DNA from: Alphaproteobacteria bacterium
Lineage (GTDB): Bacteria > Pseudomonadota > Alphaproteobacteria > Rickettsiales > UBA6187
Direction of reading: 5' to 3'
DNA length: 7,649 nucleotides
Assembly: GCA_024280585.1 (NCBI GenBank)
Contig: JAJRPW010000152.1
Location: 1-7,649 of the forward strand
A program made the translations under genes and the position numbers. Shown here in pieces: positions 1-6,169 of this stretch (within the stretch, counting starts at the first letter, position 1; every line of letters begins with the position of its first letter). The notes under the pieces are model-generated. The model was not told where the DNA came from. It saw only the letters and a program-made list of their open reading frames with translations, and searched no databases.

Positions 1-2
1 CA

Positions 3-1373
3 TCGCAAGGTGCAGCAAGAAGAAAGCTAACCTCTGTTAATCACGCCGATTCGGTTACAAAAAAGCCTGAAAAATTATTATTGCTGGATATAGATAAAAC
101 ATTGGTGAATGCACATTTTCACTCGGCACTACAGTCTATTGCACCAAGATTTGCAGTTTGTGAGGAAGGTTCAGGCAAAATTCAGCATATAGAAATTACT
201 AATTTTGCGGATTTTACTAGTCAGGAAGATATAGATTTCATCAATAGCCTTAGCTTCTCTATAAAAAACGGAGAGCCGGTGGTTTCTTGTCCGGCGCGGG
301 ATAAGAAAAATGAAGAGTTCGATGCTAAATTACAAAGTGTCGAATTGGCAGTTGATCCTGCGCCAAACCTTAAAAAAGTGCAGGAATTACTAAATGATCC
401 GAAAACTGGGCCGAAAAACCCTACACATATAAGGGATTTAATCCGTGGAGTCTTGGAAAATGGTGATGGAGCTGCGTTGGTATCATTCACGCAACATGCT
501 TATGTAGGGGGAGAAATATTACGGCATATCGGCCTTAGGGAAGATGAAATCGCCAAAATAGATGTACACGGCAATTATCCAAATGATTACATAAAAGCTG
601 GATTGTTTGAAGGTGTTTCTGGGCTTGAACCTGCAACATATCCAGGTTTTATGTATGGCAAAGAACCGCATATAGATCTAGCGAAGGCAGATGCAAGCGT
701 GATGAAAAACTCTGAGGTTTATGTTATTGATGATAGTCATGGCCATATAGAAAAAGCTGAGAAGGCCGGGTGTGGCGTGTCTTTGGTGCCGCAGGATATT
801 GTTGTGCCGTTGGATGATACGACGATAGATGCAGAAACTCTGAAAAAAGAAGGTCTTAAAAAAGAAAGTGAATTCACACCTGCATATCTGATTAATGCCT
901 ATAAATTCTTCGGAGTTGAGGTAAAAAGAGAAACTCGGGAAACCGAGAAGGGACGGTTTGTAACTTATCTTGAAGAAGATGGGCAGGAGTATTTCTTTAC
1001 TACTAATAGAAAAGGCCAAAAAGTGAAATATGAGCAGGATCCAGAAAATAGTTATGAATACTGGACTGTAAGAGATGATAAATACGGCAATTCCTTCTGT
1101 TATAATAATGAAGCGGAAACTATTACTGCCTATAAGAGAAACAAAGAGAGCGGTGAATTAGTTCTTCGTGAAAAACGAGGCAGGCTTCCTTCTGTCCTCC
1201 TTGCTAGCGGTGAATATGAAACAGCTTCGGTGCATAAAAACGGCTTTGCCCATAGAGAAAAAGCTTCGATGGATGTTATTGAGGAGGAAGGTTTGGGTAT
1301 GGAAACTTCATCTGTGACATGGGTGCAGAAAAATGGCTCTCGAAGCGGCGGTGCTCAAATTAAAAACGCTTAG
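3..1373 (+). CDS. HAD-superfamily-like protein with long C-terminal extension, 5' partial
   Basis: The frame is open from base 3 to the TAG at 1371-1373. A start at the TTG of 81 would cut into the hydrophobic strand leading to HAD motif I (LLLLDIDKT) and has no ribosome binding site, so the gene begins left of the window and 26 further codons are visible. Counting the TTG as residue 1: motif I is D3-I-D5-K-T7; motif II is probably S135 or T137 in ALVSFT; the motif III lysine may be K194 or K202; motif IV is D217-D218 in VYVIDDSHGHI, followed by AEKAGCG as in many HAD phosphatases. Residues about 10-125 would hold a cap-like insert. Residues about 265-430 are polar, rich in E, K, R and Y, and I do not recognise them. 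HAD proteins usually hydrolyse phosphoesters through an aspartyl-phosphate; the substrate here is unknown. No signal peptide can be judged because the N-terminus is missing. HAD membership is fairly sure, function is not. Confidence 0.8.
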   Translation, partial: SQGAARRKLTSVNHADSVTKKPEKLLLLDIDKTLVNAHFHSALQSIAPRFAVCEEGSGKIQHIEITNFADFTSQEDIDFINSLSFSIKNGEPVVSCPARDKKNEEFDAKLQSVELAVDPAPNLKKVQELLNDPKTGPKNPTHIRDLIRGVLENGDGAALVSFTQHAYVGGEILRHIGLREDEIAKIDVHGNYPNDYIKAGLFEGVSGLEPATYPGFMYGKEPHIDLAKADASVMKNSEVYVIDDSHGHIEKAEKAGCGVSLVPQDIVVPLDDTTIDAETLKKEGLKKESEFTPAYLINAYKFFGVEVKRETRETEKGRFVTYLEEDGQEYFFTTNRKGQKVKYEQDPENSYEYWTVRDDKYGNSFCYNNEAETITAYKRNKESGELVLREKRGRLPSVLLASGEYETASVHKNGFAHREKASMDVIEEEGLGMETSSVTWVQKNGSRSGGAQIKNA

Positions 1374-1381
1374 ATTTCCTA

Positions 1382-1410
1382 TTGTGCTTGTGCTGAATAT
1401 CTGATATTTT
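1382..1410 (+). promoter_or_regulatory. weak candidate promoter for the esterase gene
   Basis: TTGTGC (1382-1387), a 17-base spacer and TATTTT (1405-1410) preceded by TGA give a poor -35 with an extended -10. The predicted transcript would start near 1417 and carry a leader of about 18 bases with the AGGA ribosome binding site at 1425-1428. Match quality is modest and the region also looks like a terminator, so this is tentative. Confidence 0.25.
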
Positions 1411-1413
1411 TTT
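1396..1413 (+). terminator. possible weak intrinsic terminator after the HAD-like gene
   Basis: The palindrome AATATCTGATATT (1396-1408) forms a 5-bp A/T-only stem with a CTG loop and runs into seven T residues (1407-1413), 22 bases after the stop codon. The stem contains no G:C pair, so it would be weak; position and T-run are the main support. It overlaps the weak promoter candidate proposed at 1382-1410, and the two readings compete. Confidence 0.3.
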
Positions 1414-1434
1414 GGAAAAATCATAGGAAAAAAT

Positions 1435-2121
1435 ATGGCAGAAATCATTGAGTTATCCGGGCCGGAGCAGGCTCCTGCATCTGGCAAAAAAGCCAGTAAA
1501 TTAGTAATTTTACTGCATGGTTTGGGTGCAAATGGTGACGATCTTTATGGGCTAGTGCCGCATTTCGCTAAGGCTATGCCGGATGTGCATTTTTCCTGTC
1601 CAAATGCACCCTATCCTTGTGATATGGCTCCATATGGCTTGCAATGGTTCAGTTTAATGGATCGTTCCGAGGAAAAAATCCTTGAGGGTGTAAAAAATGC
1701 GGCTCCGATTTTGAATCAATTTATTGACAGTAAAAAGCAGGAACTGGGTCTTGAGGACGAAGATGTGGCTCTGCTCGGGTTTTCACAAGGGACTATGCTT
1801 TCTTTATATGCAGCTTTTCGGCGTGAGCGTCCTTTAGCTGGTGTTTTGGGCTATTCCGGTGCGTTGGTTGCACCGCATTTGCTCAAAGATGAGATGAAAT
1901 CCGCGCCGGATATTTGCCTGGTTCATGGCGAAGATGATGATATTGTACCATTTGAGGCGTTTAAGGATGCTATGTCTGTCCTGCAAACGATGCAATTGCC
2001 TGTTGCGGGTTATTCGCGCGAGGGGTTGGGGCATGGAATTGACCCGGCTGGCTTACAAATTGGTATAGATTTTTTACAAGGTTTGTTTGGTGTTGGGCAA
2101 GGAAAGGTAGTTAATCTGTAA
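1435..2121 (+). CDS. phospholipase/carboxylesterase family alpha/beta-hydrolase
   Basis: Complete 228-residue serine hydrolase of the phospholipase/carboxylesterase (YpfH/acyl-protein-thioesterase-like) family, whose members cleave small carboxylic or thio esters and are usually cytoplasmic. The strand LVILLHGLGANGDD (residues 23-36) carries the oxyanion-hole HGLG. The nucleophile elbow is G115-F-S117-Q-G119. The catalytic acid is probably D168 in HGEDDDIVP and the histidine H200 in GLGHGID, so the triad is complete. PNAPYPCD (56-63) and GLQWF (68-72) are also family hallmarks. There is no signal peptide or membrane segment. The ATG at 1435 follows AGGA (1425-1428) with 6-base spacing, which supports this start. 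The gene ends 40 bases before rarA and may be co-transcribed with it. The physiological substrate cannot be told from sequence. Confidence 0.93.
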   Translation: MAEIIELSGPEQAPASGKKASKLVILLHGLGANGDDLYGLVPHFAKAMPDVHFSCPNAPYPCDMAPYGLQWFSLMDRSEEKILEGVKNAAPILNQFIDSKKQELGLEDEDVALLGFSQGTMLSLYAAFRRERPLAGVLGYSGALVAPHLLKDEMKSAPDICLVHGEDDDIVPFEAFKDAMSVLQTMQLPVAGYSREGLGHGIDPAGLQIGIDFLQGLFGVGQGKVVNL

Positions 2122-2126
2122 ATTTC

Positions 2127-2155
2127 TTGCACTTCTTTCGGATAATTATTAATAT
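2127..2155 (+). promoter_or_regulatory. weak candidate promoter immediately upstream of rarA
   Basis: TTGCAC (2127-2132), a 17-base spacer and TAATAT (2150-2155) match the sigma70 consensus only partly (3/6 and 4/6). If used, transcription would start at about 2162, the A of the rarA ATG, giving a leaderless message. That fits the absence of any Shine-Dalgarno sequence there. Read-through from the esterase gene is an equally good explanation. Confidence 0.2.
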
Positions 2156-2161
2156 CCACTT

Positions 2162-3457
2162 ATGAAATCACTACTAGATAATCCAAAATTAAATGATGTA
2201 AATAAGCCGTTGGCGGATCGATTGCGTCCTGCCGATTTGGCGCAGGTTGTGGGGCAGGCTCATTTATTGGGCGCAGATGGGTCTTTGGCGCGTTTGCTGG
2301 GAACTGGGCATATTCCTAGTCTGATTCTATGGGGACCGCCAGGTTGTGGAAAGACCACTATTGCCAGGCTTTTGGCGGATAAGGGTGATTATTATTTTGA
2401 TAGCGTTTCGGCTGTAACCAGCGGCGTTTCGGACTTAAAGAAAATTTTTGCAAGCGCTGGGATGCGGGCGCAATCAGGCAAAAAAACACTGCTTATGGTT
2501 GATGAAATCCATCGTTTTAATCGAGCGCAGCAGGATTCTTTCCTCCCCTTTGTCGAGGACGGAACTATAACTTTAGTTGGTGCGACGACGGAAAACCCAT
2601 CTTTTGAGCTAAACTCAGCACTTTTGTCACGATGCAAGGTTCTGATACTTAATGCTTTGGATGAAGAGTCCTTAAAGGAAATTATTAATAGATCCGAACA
2701 ACACTTTGAAAAACAACTATTTTTATCATCGGAAGCGCGTGAGATGTTATGTGCTATGGCCGATGGTGATGGTCGATATTTGTTGGGGATGTGCGAAGAA
2801 TTATTTGCCCTTGATCGAGCAGAGGAGATTGACGCGAAAGAGCTGCTGGAAATCCTGCAAAAACGTATGCCGCTATACGATAAAAGTCAGGATGGGCATT
2901 ATAATCTAATCAGTGCGATGCATAAATCCTTGCGTGGATCCGACCCTGATGCTGCACTTTATTGGTGTGCGCGGATGCTCGATGGCGGCGAAGATCCGAT
3001 GTATATTATCCGGCGTTTGGTGCGTTTTGCCGTTGAAGATATCGCGCTTGCTGACCCAAATGCGCTGGTGCAGGCTAATGCCGCCAAAGATGCCTATAAT
3101 TTCCTTGGATCACCCGAGGGAGAGCTGGCAATCGCCCAGGCGGTGGTCTATTTAGCGACTGCTCCCAAGTCGAATGCCTCCTATATGGCATATAAAGCAT
3201 GCGTTAAAGATGCAAAAAGCAATGGCTCCTTGCCGCCGCCGAAATATATTCTGAATGCTCCGACAAAATTAATGAAAGAAATCGGCTATAAGGACGGTTA
3301 TATCTATGATCATGACACGCCTGAAGCTTTTTCCGGACAGAATTATTTTCCTGAGGACATGGGTCGAAAAAAGTACTATAATCCCGTTGAGCGCGGTTTT
3401 GAACGAGATCTGAAGAAGCGTTTGGATTATTGGGAAAAATTAAGGAGCGCAAAATGA
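2162..3457 (+). CDS. rarA: replication-associated recombination protein RarA (MgsA), AAA+ ATPase
   Basis: Full-length 431-residue RarA/MgsA/WHIP-family clamp-loader-like ATPase, which in well-studied bacteria acts at stalled replication forks together with SSB. The N-terminal PLADRLRP (16-23) and VVGQAHLL (29-36) are typical. Walker A is G58-PPGCGKT-T66, Walker B MVDEIH (112-117), sensor 1 TTEN (142-145), the arginine finger R157 in LLSRC, and R205 is the probable sensor-2 arginine. The C-terminal tetramerisation part is intact: RGSDPDAALYW (258-268), LNAPTKLMKEIGY (364-376), GQNYFPE (392-398) and YNPVERG (406-412). The ATG at 2162 leaves a normal 15-residue lead before PLADRLRP, but no Shine-Dalgarno sequence precedes it. 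The stop codon overlaps the crcB start by four bases (ATGA), implying translational coupling. No expected motif is missing. Confidence 0.97.
   Translation: MKSLLDNPKLNDVNKPLADRLRPADLAQVVGQAHLLGADGSLARLLGTGHIPSLILWGPPGCGKTTIARLLADKGDYYFDSVSAVTSGVSDLKKIFASAGMRAQSGKKTLLMVDEIHRFNRAQQDSFLPFVEDGTITLVGATTENPSFELNSALLSRCKVLILNALDEESLKEIINRSEQHFEKQLFLSSEAREMLCAMADGDGRYLLGMCEELFALDRAEEIDAKELLEILQKRMPLYDKSQDGHYNLISAMHKSLRGSDPDAALYWCARMLDGGEDPMYIIRRLVRFAVEDIALADPNALVQANAAKDAYNFLGSPEGELAIAQAVVYLATAPKSNASYMAYKACVKDAKSNGSLPPPKYILNAPTKLMKEIGYKDGYIYDHDTPEAFSGQNYFPEDMGRKKYYNPVERGFERDLKKRLDYWEKLRSAK
3442..3447 (+). promoter_or_regulatory. ribosome binding site that decides the crcB start
   Basis: AAGGAG inside the last codons of rarA lies 6 bases before the ATG at 3454 and 9 before the adjacent ATG at 3457. 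It rules out the longer in-frame reading from the TTG at 3430, which would start upstream of this site and add eight non-conserved residues. Confidence 0.75.
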
Positions 3458-3828
3458 TGTATATATATGTTGCGGCTGGCGGGGCGATTGGCGCGGTTTT
3501 GCGCTATTTTGTGTCGATGCGTGCGACCGATTGGCTCGGAATTTCTTTCCCATATGGAACTCTTATCGTCAATATTTTAGGCTCATTTATAATGGGTGCT
3601 TTTATAGGTTATTTGGCCAAAACATTGCCGCATAGCATGGAGCTGCGGGCGTTCGTCGCCATCGGTATTTTAGGCGGCTTTACAACATTTTCGGCGTTTT
3701 CTTTGGATGCTGTAAGTTTGATTGAAAACGGACATTTAGGGCAGGGTGCGATCTATATTATTTCGTCAGTTTTAGTTTCGATTTTAGCTTTGTTTGCCGG
3801 GTTATATCTCGTGCGTGCGGTGGTTTGA
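3454..3828 (+). CDS. crcB: fluoride ion channel/exporter CrcB (Fluc)
   Basis: Small 124-residue membrane protein of the CrcB/Fluc family, which works as a dual-topology homodimer in the inner membrane and lets toxic fluoride leave the cell. Visible family motifs are GGAIGAVLRY (9-18), PYGTLIVNILGSF (33-45) with the pore-lining N40, and GGFTTFSAFS (74-83), which carries the F-box phenylalanines and helps form the central sodium site. Four hydrophobic segments lie at about 3-20, 33-54, 64-88 and 98-121. The length is normal for a single-gene homodimeric Fluc. Two start codons stand side by side (ATGATG, 3454-3459); the first overlaps the rarA stop and both can be served by AAGGAG at 3442-3447. 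No fluoride riboswitch could sit directly upstream because the gene begins inside rarA, so expression probably follows rarA. Confidence 0.95.
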   Translation: MMYIYVAAGGAIGAVLRYFVSMRATDWLGISFPYGTLIVNILGSFIMGAFIGYLAKTLPHSMELRAFVAIGILGGFTTFSAFSLDAVSLIENGHLGQGAIYIISSVLVSILALFAGLYLVRAVV

Positions 3829-3829
3829 T

Positions 3830-4771
3830 ATGAGTGTAAAGCAAGTTGAAATATCTAAAGAAGATGATGGAATTCGTCTGGATCGCTGGTTTTCCCGGCA
3901 TTATCCCAAGGTTGGCCATGGGTATATCGAAAAAGCTCTGCGTAAAGGGCAAATCAAGGTGGACGGCAAAAAAGTTAAGGCTAGTTTTAGAGTGGAGGAG
4001 GGGCAGGTTATTCGTGTGCCGCCGCTACAGGAAAGTGATTTAGATACTAAAAAACCTTCCAGAGAAATTAACAAAAAATCTAAATATATCAAAATTTTAC
4101 GAGAGAATGTTATATATAAAGATGAAGATGTTTTGGCGATAAATAAGCCACATGGCTTAGCTGTTCAGGGCGGGAGCGGGGTGAAGGATAATGTCGATGG
4201 TTTTCTGGATTTTTTGCAATTTGAATCGATTGAACGACCAAAATTGGTGCATAGACTTGATAAAGATACAAGCGGGGTGCTGCTTTTAGCACGAAAAACG
4301 TCGATTGCAGCTAAACTCACCGAAGCTTTCCGTGATAAAAATGTCAAGAAAATTTATTGGGCAGTTGTGGTTGGTGTGCCGGCAAAAAAATCGGGTAAGA
4401 TCGATATTCCTATTGCAAAACGTGAGTCAGGGCAGGGCAGGCAGAAAGTTCAATCTGGTGATGATGGGCAAGAGGCAGTAACGAATTACAAAGTTTTGAG
4501 TAGTGCAAATGGCCTGAGTTTACTGGAGATGCGGCCAGTGACAGGGCGAACACACCAACTTCGCGTGCATGCGCTTGAACTCGGTACACCGATATTATGT
4601 GATGGAAAATATGGCGGAAAAACTTCGTTCGTTGATGGAATTGATAAAAAACTTCATCTCCACGCAAAAAAAATCTCCATTCCAGATTTTATAGGCCGAA
4701 AGTTGGAGGTTGAGGCCGAATTGCCTGATCATATGCGTAAAACTATAGAAAAAACCGGGCTAAAGGGATGA
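3830..4771 (+). CDS. rluC: RluC/RluD-family 23S rRNA pseudouridine synthase
   Basis: Complete 313-residue pseudouridine synthase of the RsuA/RluA superfamily, which isomerises uridines, usually in 23S rRNA. An S4 RNA-binding domain occupies about residues 14-64 (IRLDRWF, then GYIEKALRKGQIKVDGKKV). The catalytic domain begins near 92 with VIYKDEDVLAINKPHGLAVQGG. The active-site motif HRLDKDTSG is at 141-149 with catalytic D144, and GRTHQLRVH is at 239-247. The position after crcB matches the RluC orthologue of alphaproteobacteria, but the exact target uridines (RluC versus RluD type) cannot be decided from sequence. The ATG at 3830 lies one base after the crcB stop; a longer in-frame reading from the TTG at 3794 would run through the crcB end and is unlikely. 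There is no strong Shine-Dalgarno sequence, only GGTGG at 3819-3823, so re-initiation by ribosomes finishing crcB is likely. Confidence 0.93.
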   Translation: MSVKQVEISKEDDGIRLDRWFSRHYPKVGHGYIEKALRKGQIKVDGKKVKASFRVEEGQVIRVPPLQESDLDTKKPSREINKKSKYIKILRENVIYKDEDVLAINKPHGLAVQGGSGVKDNVDGFLDFLQFESIERPKLVHRLDKDTSGVLLLARKTSIAAKLTEAFRDKNVKKIYWAVVVGVPAKKSGKIDIPIAKRESGQGRQKVQSGDDGQEAVTNYKVLSSANGLSLLEMRPVTGRTHQLRVHALELGTPILCDGKYGGKTSFVDGIDKKLHLHAKKISIPDFIGRKLEVEAELPDHMRKTIEKTGLKG

Positions 4772-4872
4772 ATATAAAAATGTGGATTAAAATAATTTGT
4801 GTTTGATAAACCCTAGTCAATTTGTTTTAATAACAAAGCCTCTGGTTTTGGTGATGTTTATATATAAAATCT

Positions 4873-4901
4873 TTGATTGCAAAAGATTTTTGTGCTATAA
4901 T
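4873..4901 (+). promoter_or_regulatory. sigma70-type promoter of the D,D-carboxypeptidase gene
   Basis: TTGATT (4873-4878), a 17-base spacer and a perfect TATAAT (4896-4901) preceded by TGC, an extended -10. Transcription should start near 4908, giving a leader of about 23 bases. It is the best promoter match in the window and separates this gene from the rarA-crcB-rluC cluster. Confidence 0.7.
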
Positions 4902-4930
4902 CAATAGTTGAGATTTAATGTTATTAATCA

Positions 4931-5998
4931 ATGAGTTATTTTGTGAATTATTTAGGTAGAATAAATTTTAGAACTCTTATTGTCGTCGCTACTTTGTTTA
5001 CCGTTGCTTTGTCTGTGGTTCCGGATGTTGCGCGTGCGAATCCCAAATATGCGTCGCTGGTGATTGATGCCGAAACTGGTGTTGTTCTGCATCAGGAAAA
5101 TGCTGGCAAATATAGACATCCCGCTTCTTTGGTCAAGATGATGACGTTGTATTTAACTTTTCAAGCTATTGATAAAGGCAAGTTAAAAATGCACCAAAAA
5201 GTTAAGGTTTCATCGCGGGCAGCATCACAATCCCCAAGTAAACTAGGGCTGAGACGAGGGCAAAGGATTAAAATTCAGGATGCAATATTGGCGGTTGTAG
5301 TAAAATCAGCCAATGATGCTGCGGTTGTTTTGGCGGAGGCTGTTGCGGGAAGTGAGTGGCAATTTGCAATTATGATGAACCGAATGGCCAAGCGTTTGGG
5401 CATGAATCATAGTAATTTCAGGAATGCATCGGGGCTTCATGATCGCAGGCAAAAAACCACTGCGTATGATATGGCGAGGTTGGCTGTGGCGCTCCGTCGT
5501 GATCACAGAAAATTTTATCACTTATTTGACAGAACCAAGTTTTATTACCGAGGAAGAGTATATCGTTCCCATAATAGGGTGGCAAAGACTTATAGAGGGG
5601 CGGACGGTTTGAAAACGGGCTATATACGAGCTGCGGGGTTTAATCTTGTTACATCTGCGCGACGTGGTGGTCGCAGTATTGTTGGTGTGGTGATGGGCGG
5701 AAAAACCTCAAAAAGGCGTGACCGCCATATGGTTAAGCTTCTGGATAGAGCGTTTTATAAAATAGCGAGGGGTAAGGTTGGTAGCGAAAGATTATATACT
5801 GGCATGGTGCCAAAGCCGGTTTTGAAGCCTGTTGAATTTGCCAAAGCGCAGTGGCCCATTCCCAAGTTAAAACCTTTGAAAAGTAGGGTTATAAGGGCAG
5901 GAAATCGTTTTAAAAATTCAAGTTACAAATCCAAGAATTACAAAACTGCATCTTTTGATTACAGAGCGCCAAGGCCGAAGTTGAGAGGCGTCCGATAA
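4931..5998 (+). CDS. D-alanyl-D-alanine carboxypeptidase (penicillin-binding protein, serine peptidase S11)
   Basis: Complete 355-residue periplasmic D,D-carboxypeptidase that removes the terminal D-Ala of peptidoglycan pentapeptides and so limits cross-linking. A signal peptide covers residues 1-36: basic n-region, hydrophobic core LIVVATLFTVALSVV (16-30), cleavage after A34-R-A36. All three penicillin-binding motifs are present: S66-L-V-K69 with nucleophile S66, S126-A-N128, and K228-T-G230. Flanking family text includes VVKSANDAAVVLAE, FRNASGLHD and ADGLKTGYIRAAGFNLV. The catalytic domain ends near 280. The rest is a proline- and lysine/arginine-rich tail with no recognisable PBP5 C-terminal domain, SPOR domain or membrane anchor, so the mature protein may be soluble or bind envelope polymers by charge. 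The ATG at 4931 is chosen because it gives a good signal peptide, although no clear Shine-Dalgarno sequence precedes it. Orthology to dacA, dacC or dacF is not decided. Confidence 0.95.
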   Translation: MSYFVNYLGRINFRTLIVVATLFTVALSVVPDVARANPKYASLVIDAETGVVLHQENAGKYRHPASLVKMMTLYLTFQAIDKGKLKMHQKVKVSSRAASQSPSKLGLRRGQRIKIQDAILAVVVKSANDAAVVLAEAVAGSEWQFAIMMNRMAKRLGMNHSNFRNASGLHDRRQKTTAYDMARLAVALRRDHRKFYHLFDRTKFYYRGRVYRSHNRVAKTYRGADGLKTGYIRAAGFNLVTSARRGGRSIVGVVMGGKTSKRRDRHMVKLLDRAFYKIARGKVGSERLYTGMVPKPVLKPVEFAKAQWPIPKLKPLKSRVIRAGNRFKNSSYKSKNYKTASFDYRAPRPKLRGVR

Positions 5999-6071
5999 TA
6001 GCATACTACTTGACCAAGCACGTGCGGGCTGTTCTATTATTCCCAATATTACAAAATGATAATTTTAGCAC

Positions 6072-6094
6072 AATTTTTCTGAAAAATTATTTTT
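6072..6094 (+). terminator. possible weak intrinsic terminator after the carboxypeptidase gene
   Basis: AATTTTT (6072-6078), a CTG loop and AAAAATT (6082-6088) make a 7-bp A/T-only hairpin followed by A and TTTTT (6090-6094). It sits between the carboxypeptidase stop and the next promoter, where a terminator is expected, but the stem lacks G:C pairs, so its strength is doubtful. Confidence 0.33.
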
Positions 6095-6100
6095 GATGGA

Positions 6101-6128
6101 TTGACTTTTTTTGTTTAGGCGCTAGAAT
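6101..6128 (+). promoter_or_regulatory. sigma70-type promoter of the ABC exporter operon
   Basis: TTGACT (6101-6106), a 16-base spacer and TAGAAT (6123-6128) each match five of six consensus bases. The predicted start is near 6135, with a leader of about 35 bases holding AGGAG at 6156-6160. Confidence 0.6.
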
Positions 6129-6131
6129 CTA

Positions 6132-6157
6132 CTACTTGCGGTTTATTTTCCAAGTAG
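6132..6157. promoter_or_regulatory. inverted repeat over the predicted transcription start (candidate operator)
   Basis: CTACTTG (6132-6138) and its perfect reverse complement CAAGTAG (6151-6157) are separated by 12 bases, and the left arm covers the predicted transcription start. The right arm touches the AGGAG ribosome binding site (6156-6160). It could bind a dimeric repressor on DNA. It could also form a leader hairpin that masks the ribosome binding site, if transcription starts a few bases earlier than predicted. No regulator gene is nearby to support either. Confidence 0.4.
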
Positions 6158-6169
6158 GAGTTTTTGCTT

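Larger units (their letters stand above)
6004..6138. repeat. 9-bp direct repeat TACTACTTG upstream of and at the ABC operon promoter
   Basis: TACTACTTG occurs at 6004-6012, just after the carboxypeptidase stop, and again at 6130-6138, just downstream of the -10 of the ABC operon promoter. A third, inverted copy of its CTACTTG core is at 6151-6157. It may be a binding-site family or chance in AT-rich spacer DNA. Confidence 0.4.

Noticed and set aside
81..83. TTG as start codon of the HAD-like gene
   Set aside because: It falls inside the motif I strand, has no ribosome binding site, and the frame continues open to the left edge.
678..1019. Minus-strand open frame of 113 codons inside the HAD-like gene
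   Set aside because: Low-complexity F/S/I-rich translation antisense to a clear coding region, with no family motif; a shadow frame.
3204..3452. Minus-strand frame antisense to the end of rarA
   Set aside because: rarA is conserved through this stretch and the antisense product has no recognisable feature.
3794..3829. Longer N-terminus for the pseudouridine synthase
   Set aside because: The extra residues come only from reading the crcB 3' end in another frame; the ATG at 3830 begins a normal S4-domain protein.
4834..4850. Hairpin CAAAGCC-TCT-GGTTTTG after the pseudouridine synthase gene as a terminator
   Set aside because: It is a 7-bp stem including one G-U pair, but no T-run follows on either strand, so it does not meet the usual form of an intrinsic terminator.
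4772..4930. Possible small gene or RNA between the pseudouridine synthase and the carboxypeptidase
   Set aside because: Only AT-rich spacer with the carboxypeptidase promoter; no start with ribosome binding site and no tRNA-like or strong RNA fold seen.
6018..6025. Perfect palindrome GCACGTGC in the spacer after the carboxypeptidase gene
   Set aside because: A single 8-bp palindrome with no second copy and no promoter element next to it is not enough for a binding-site call.
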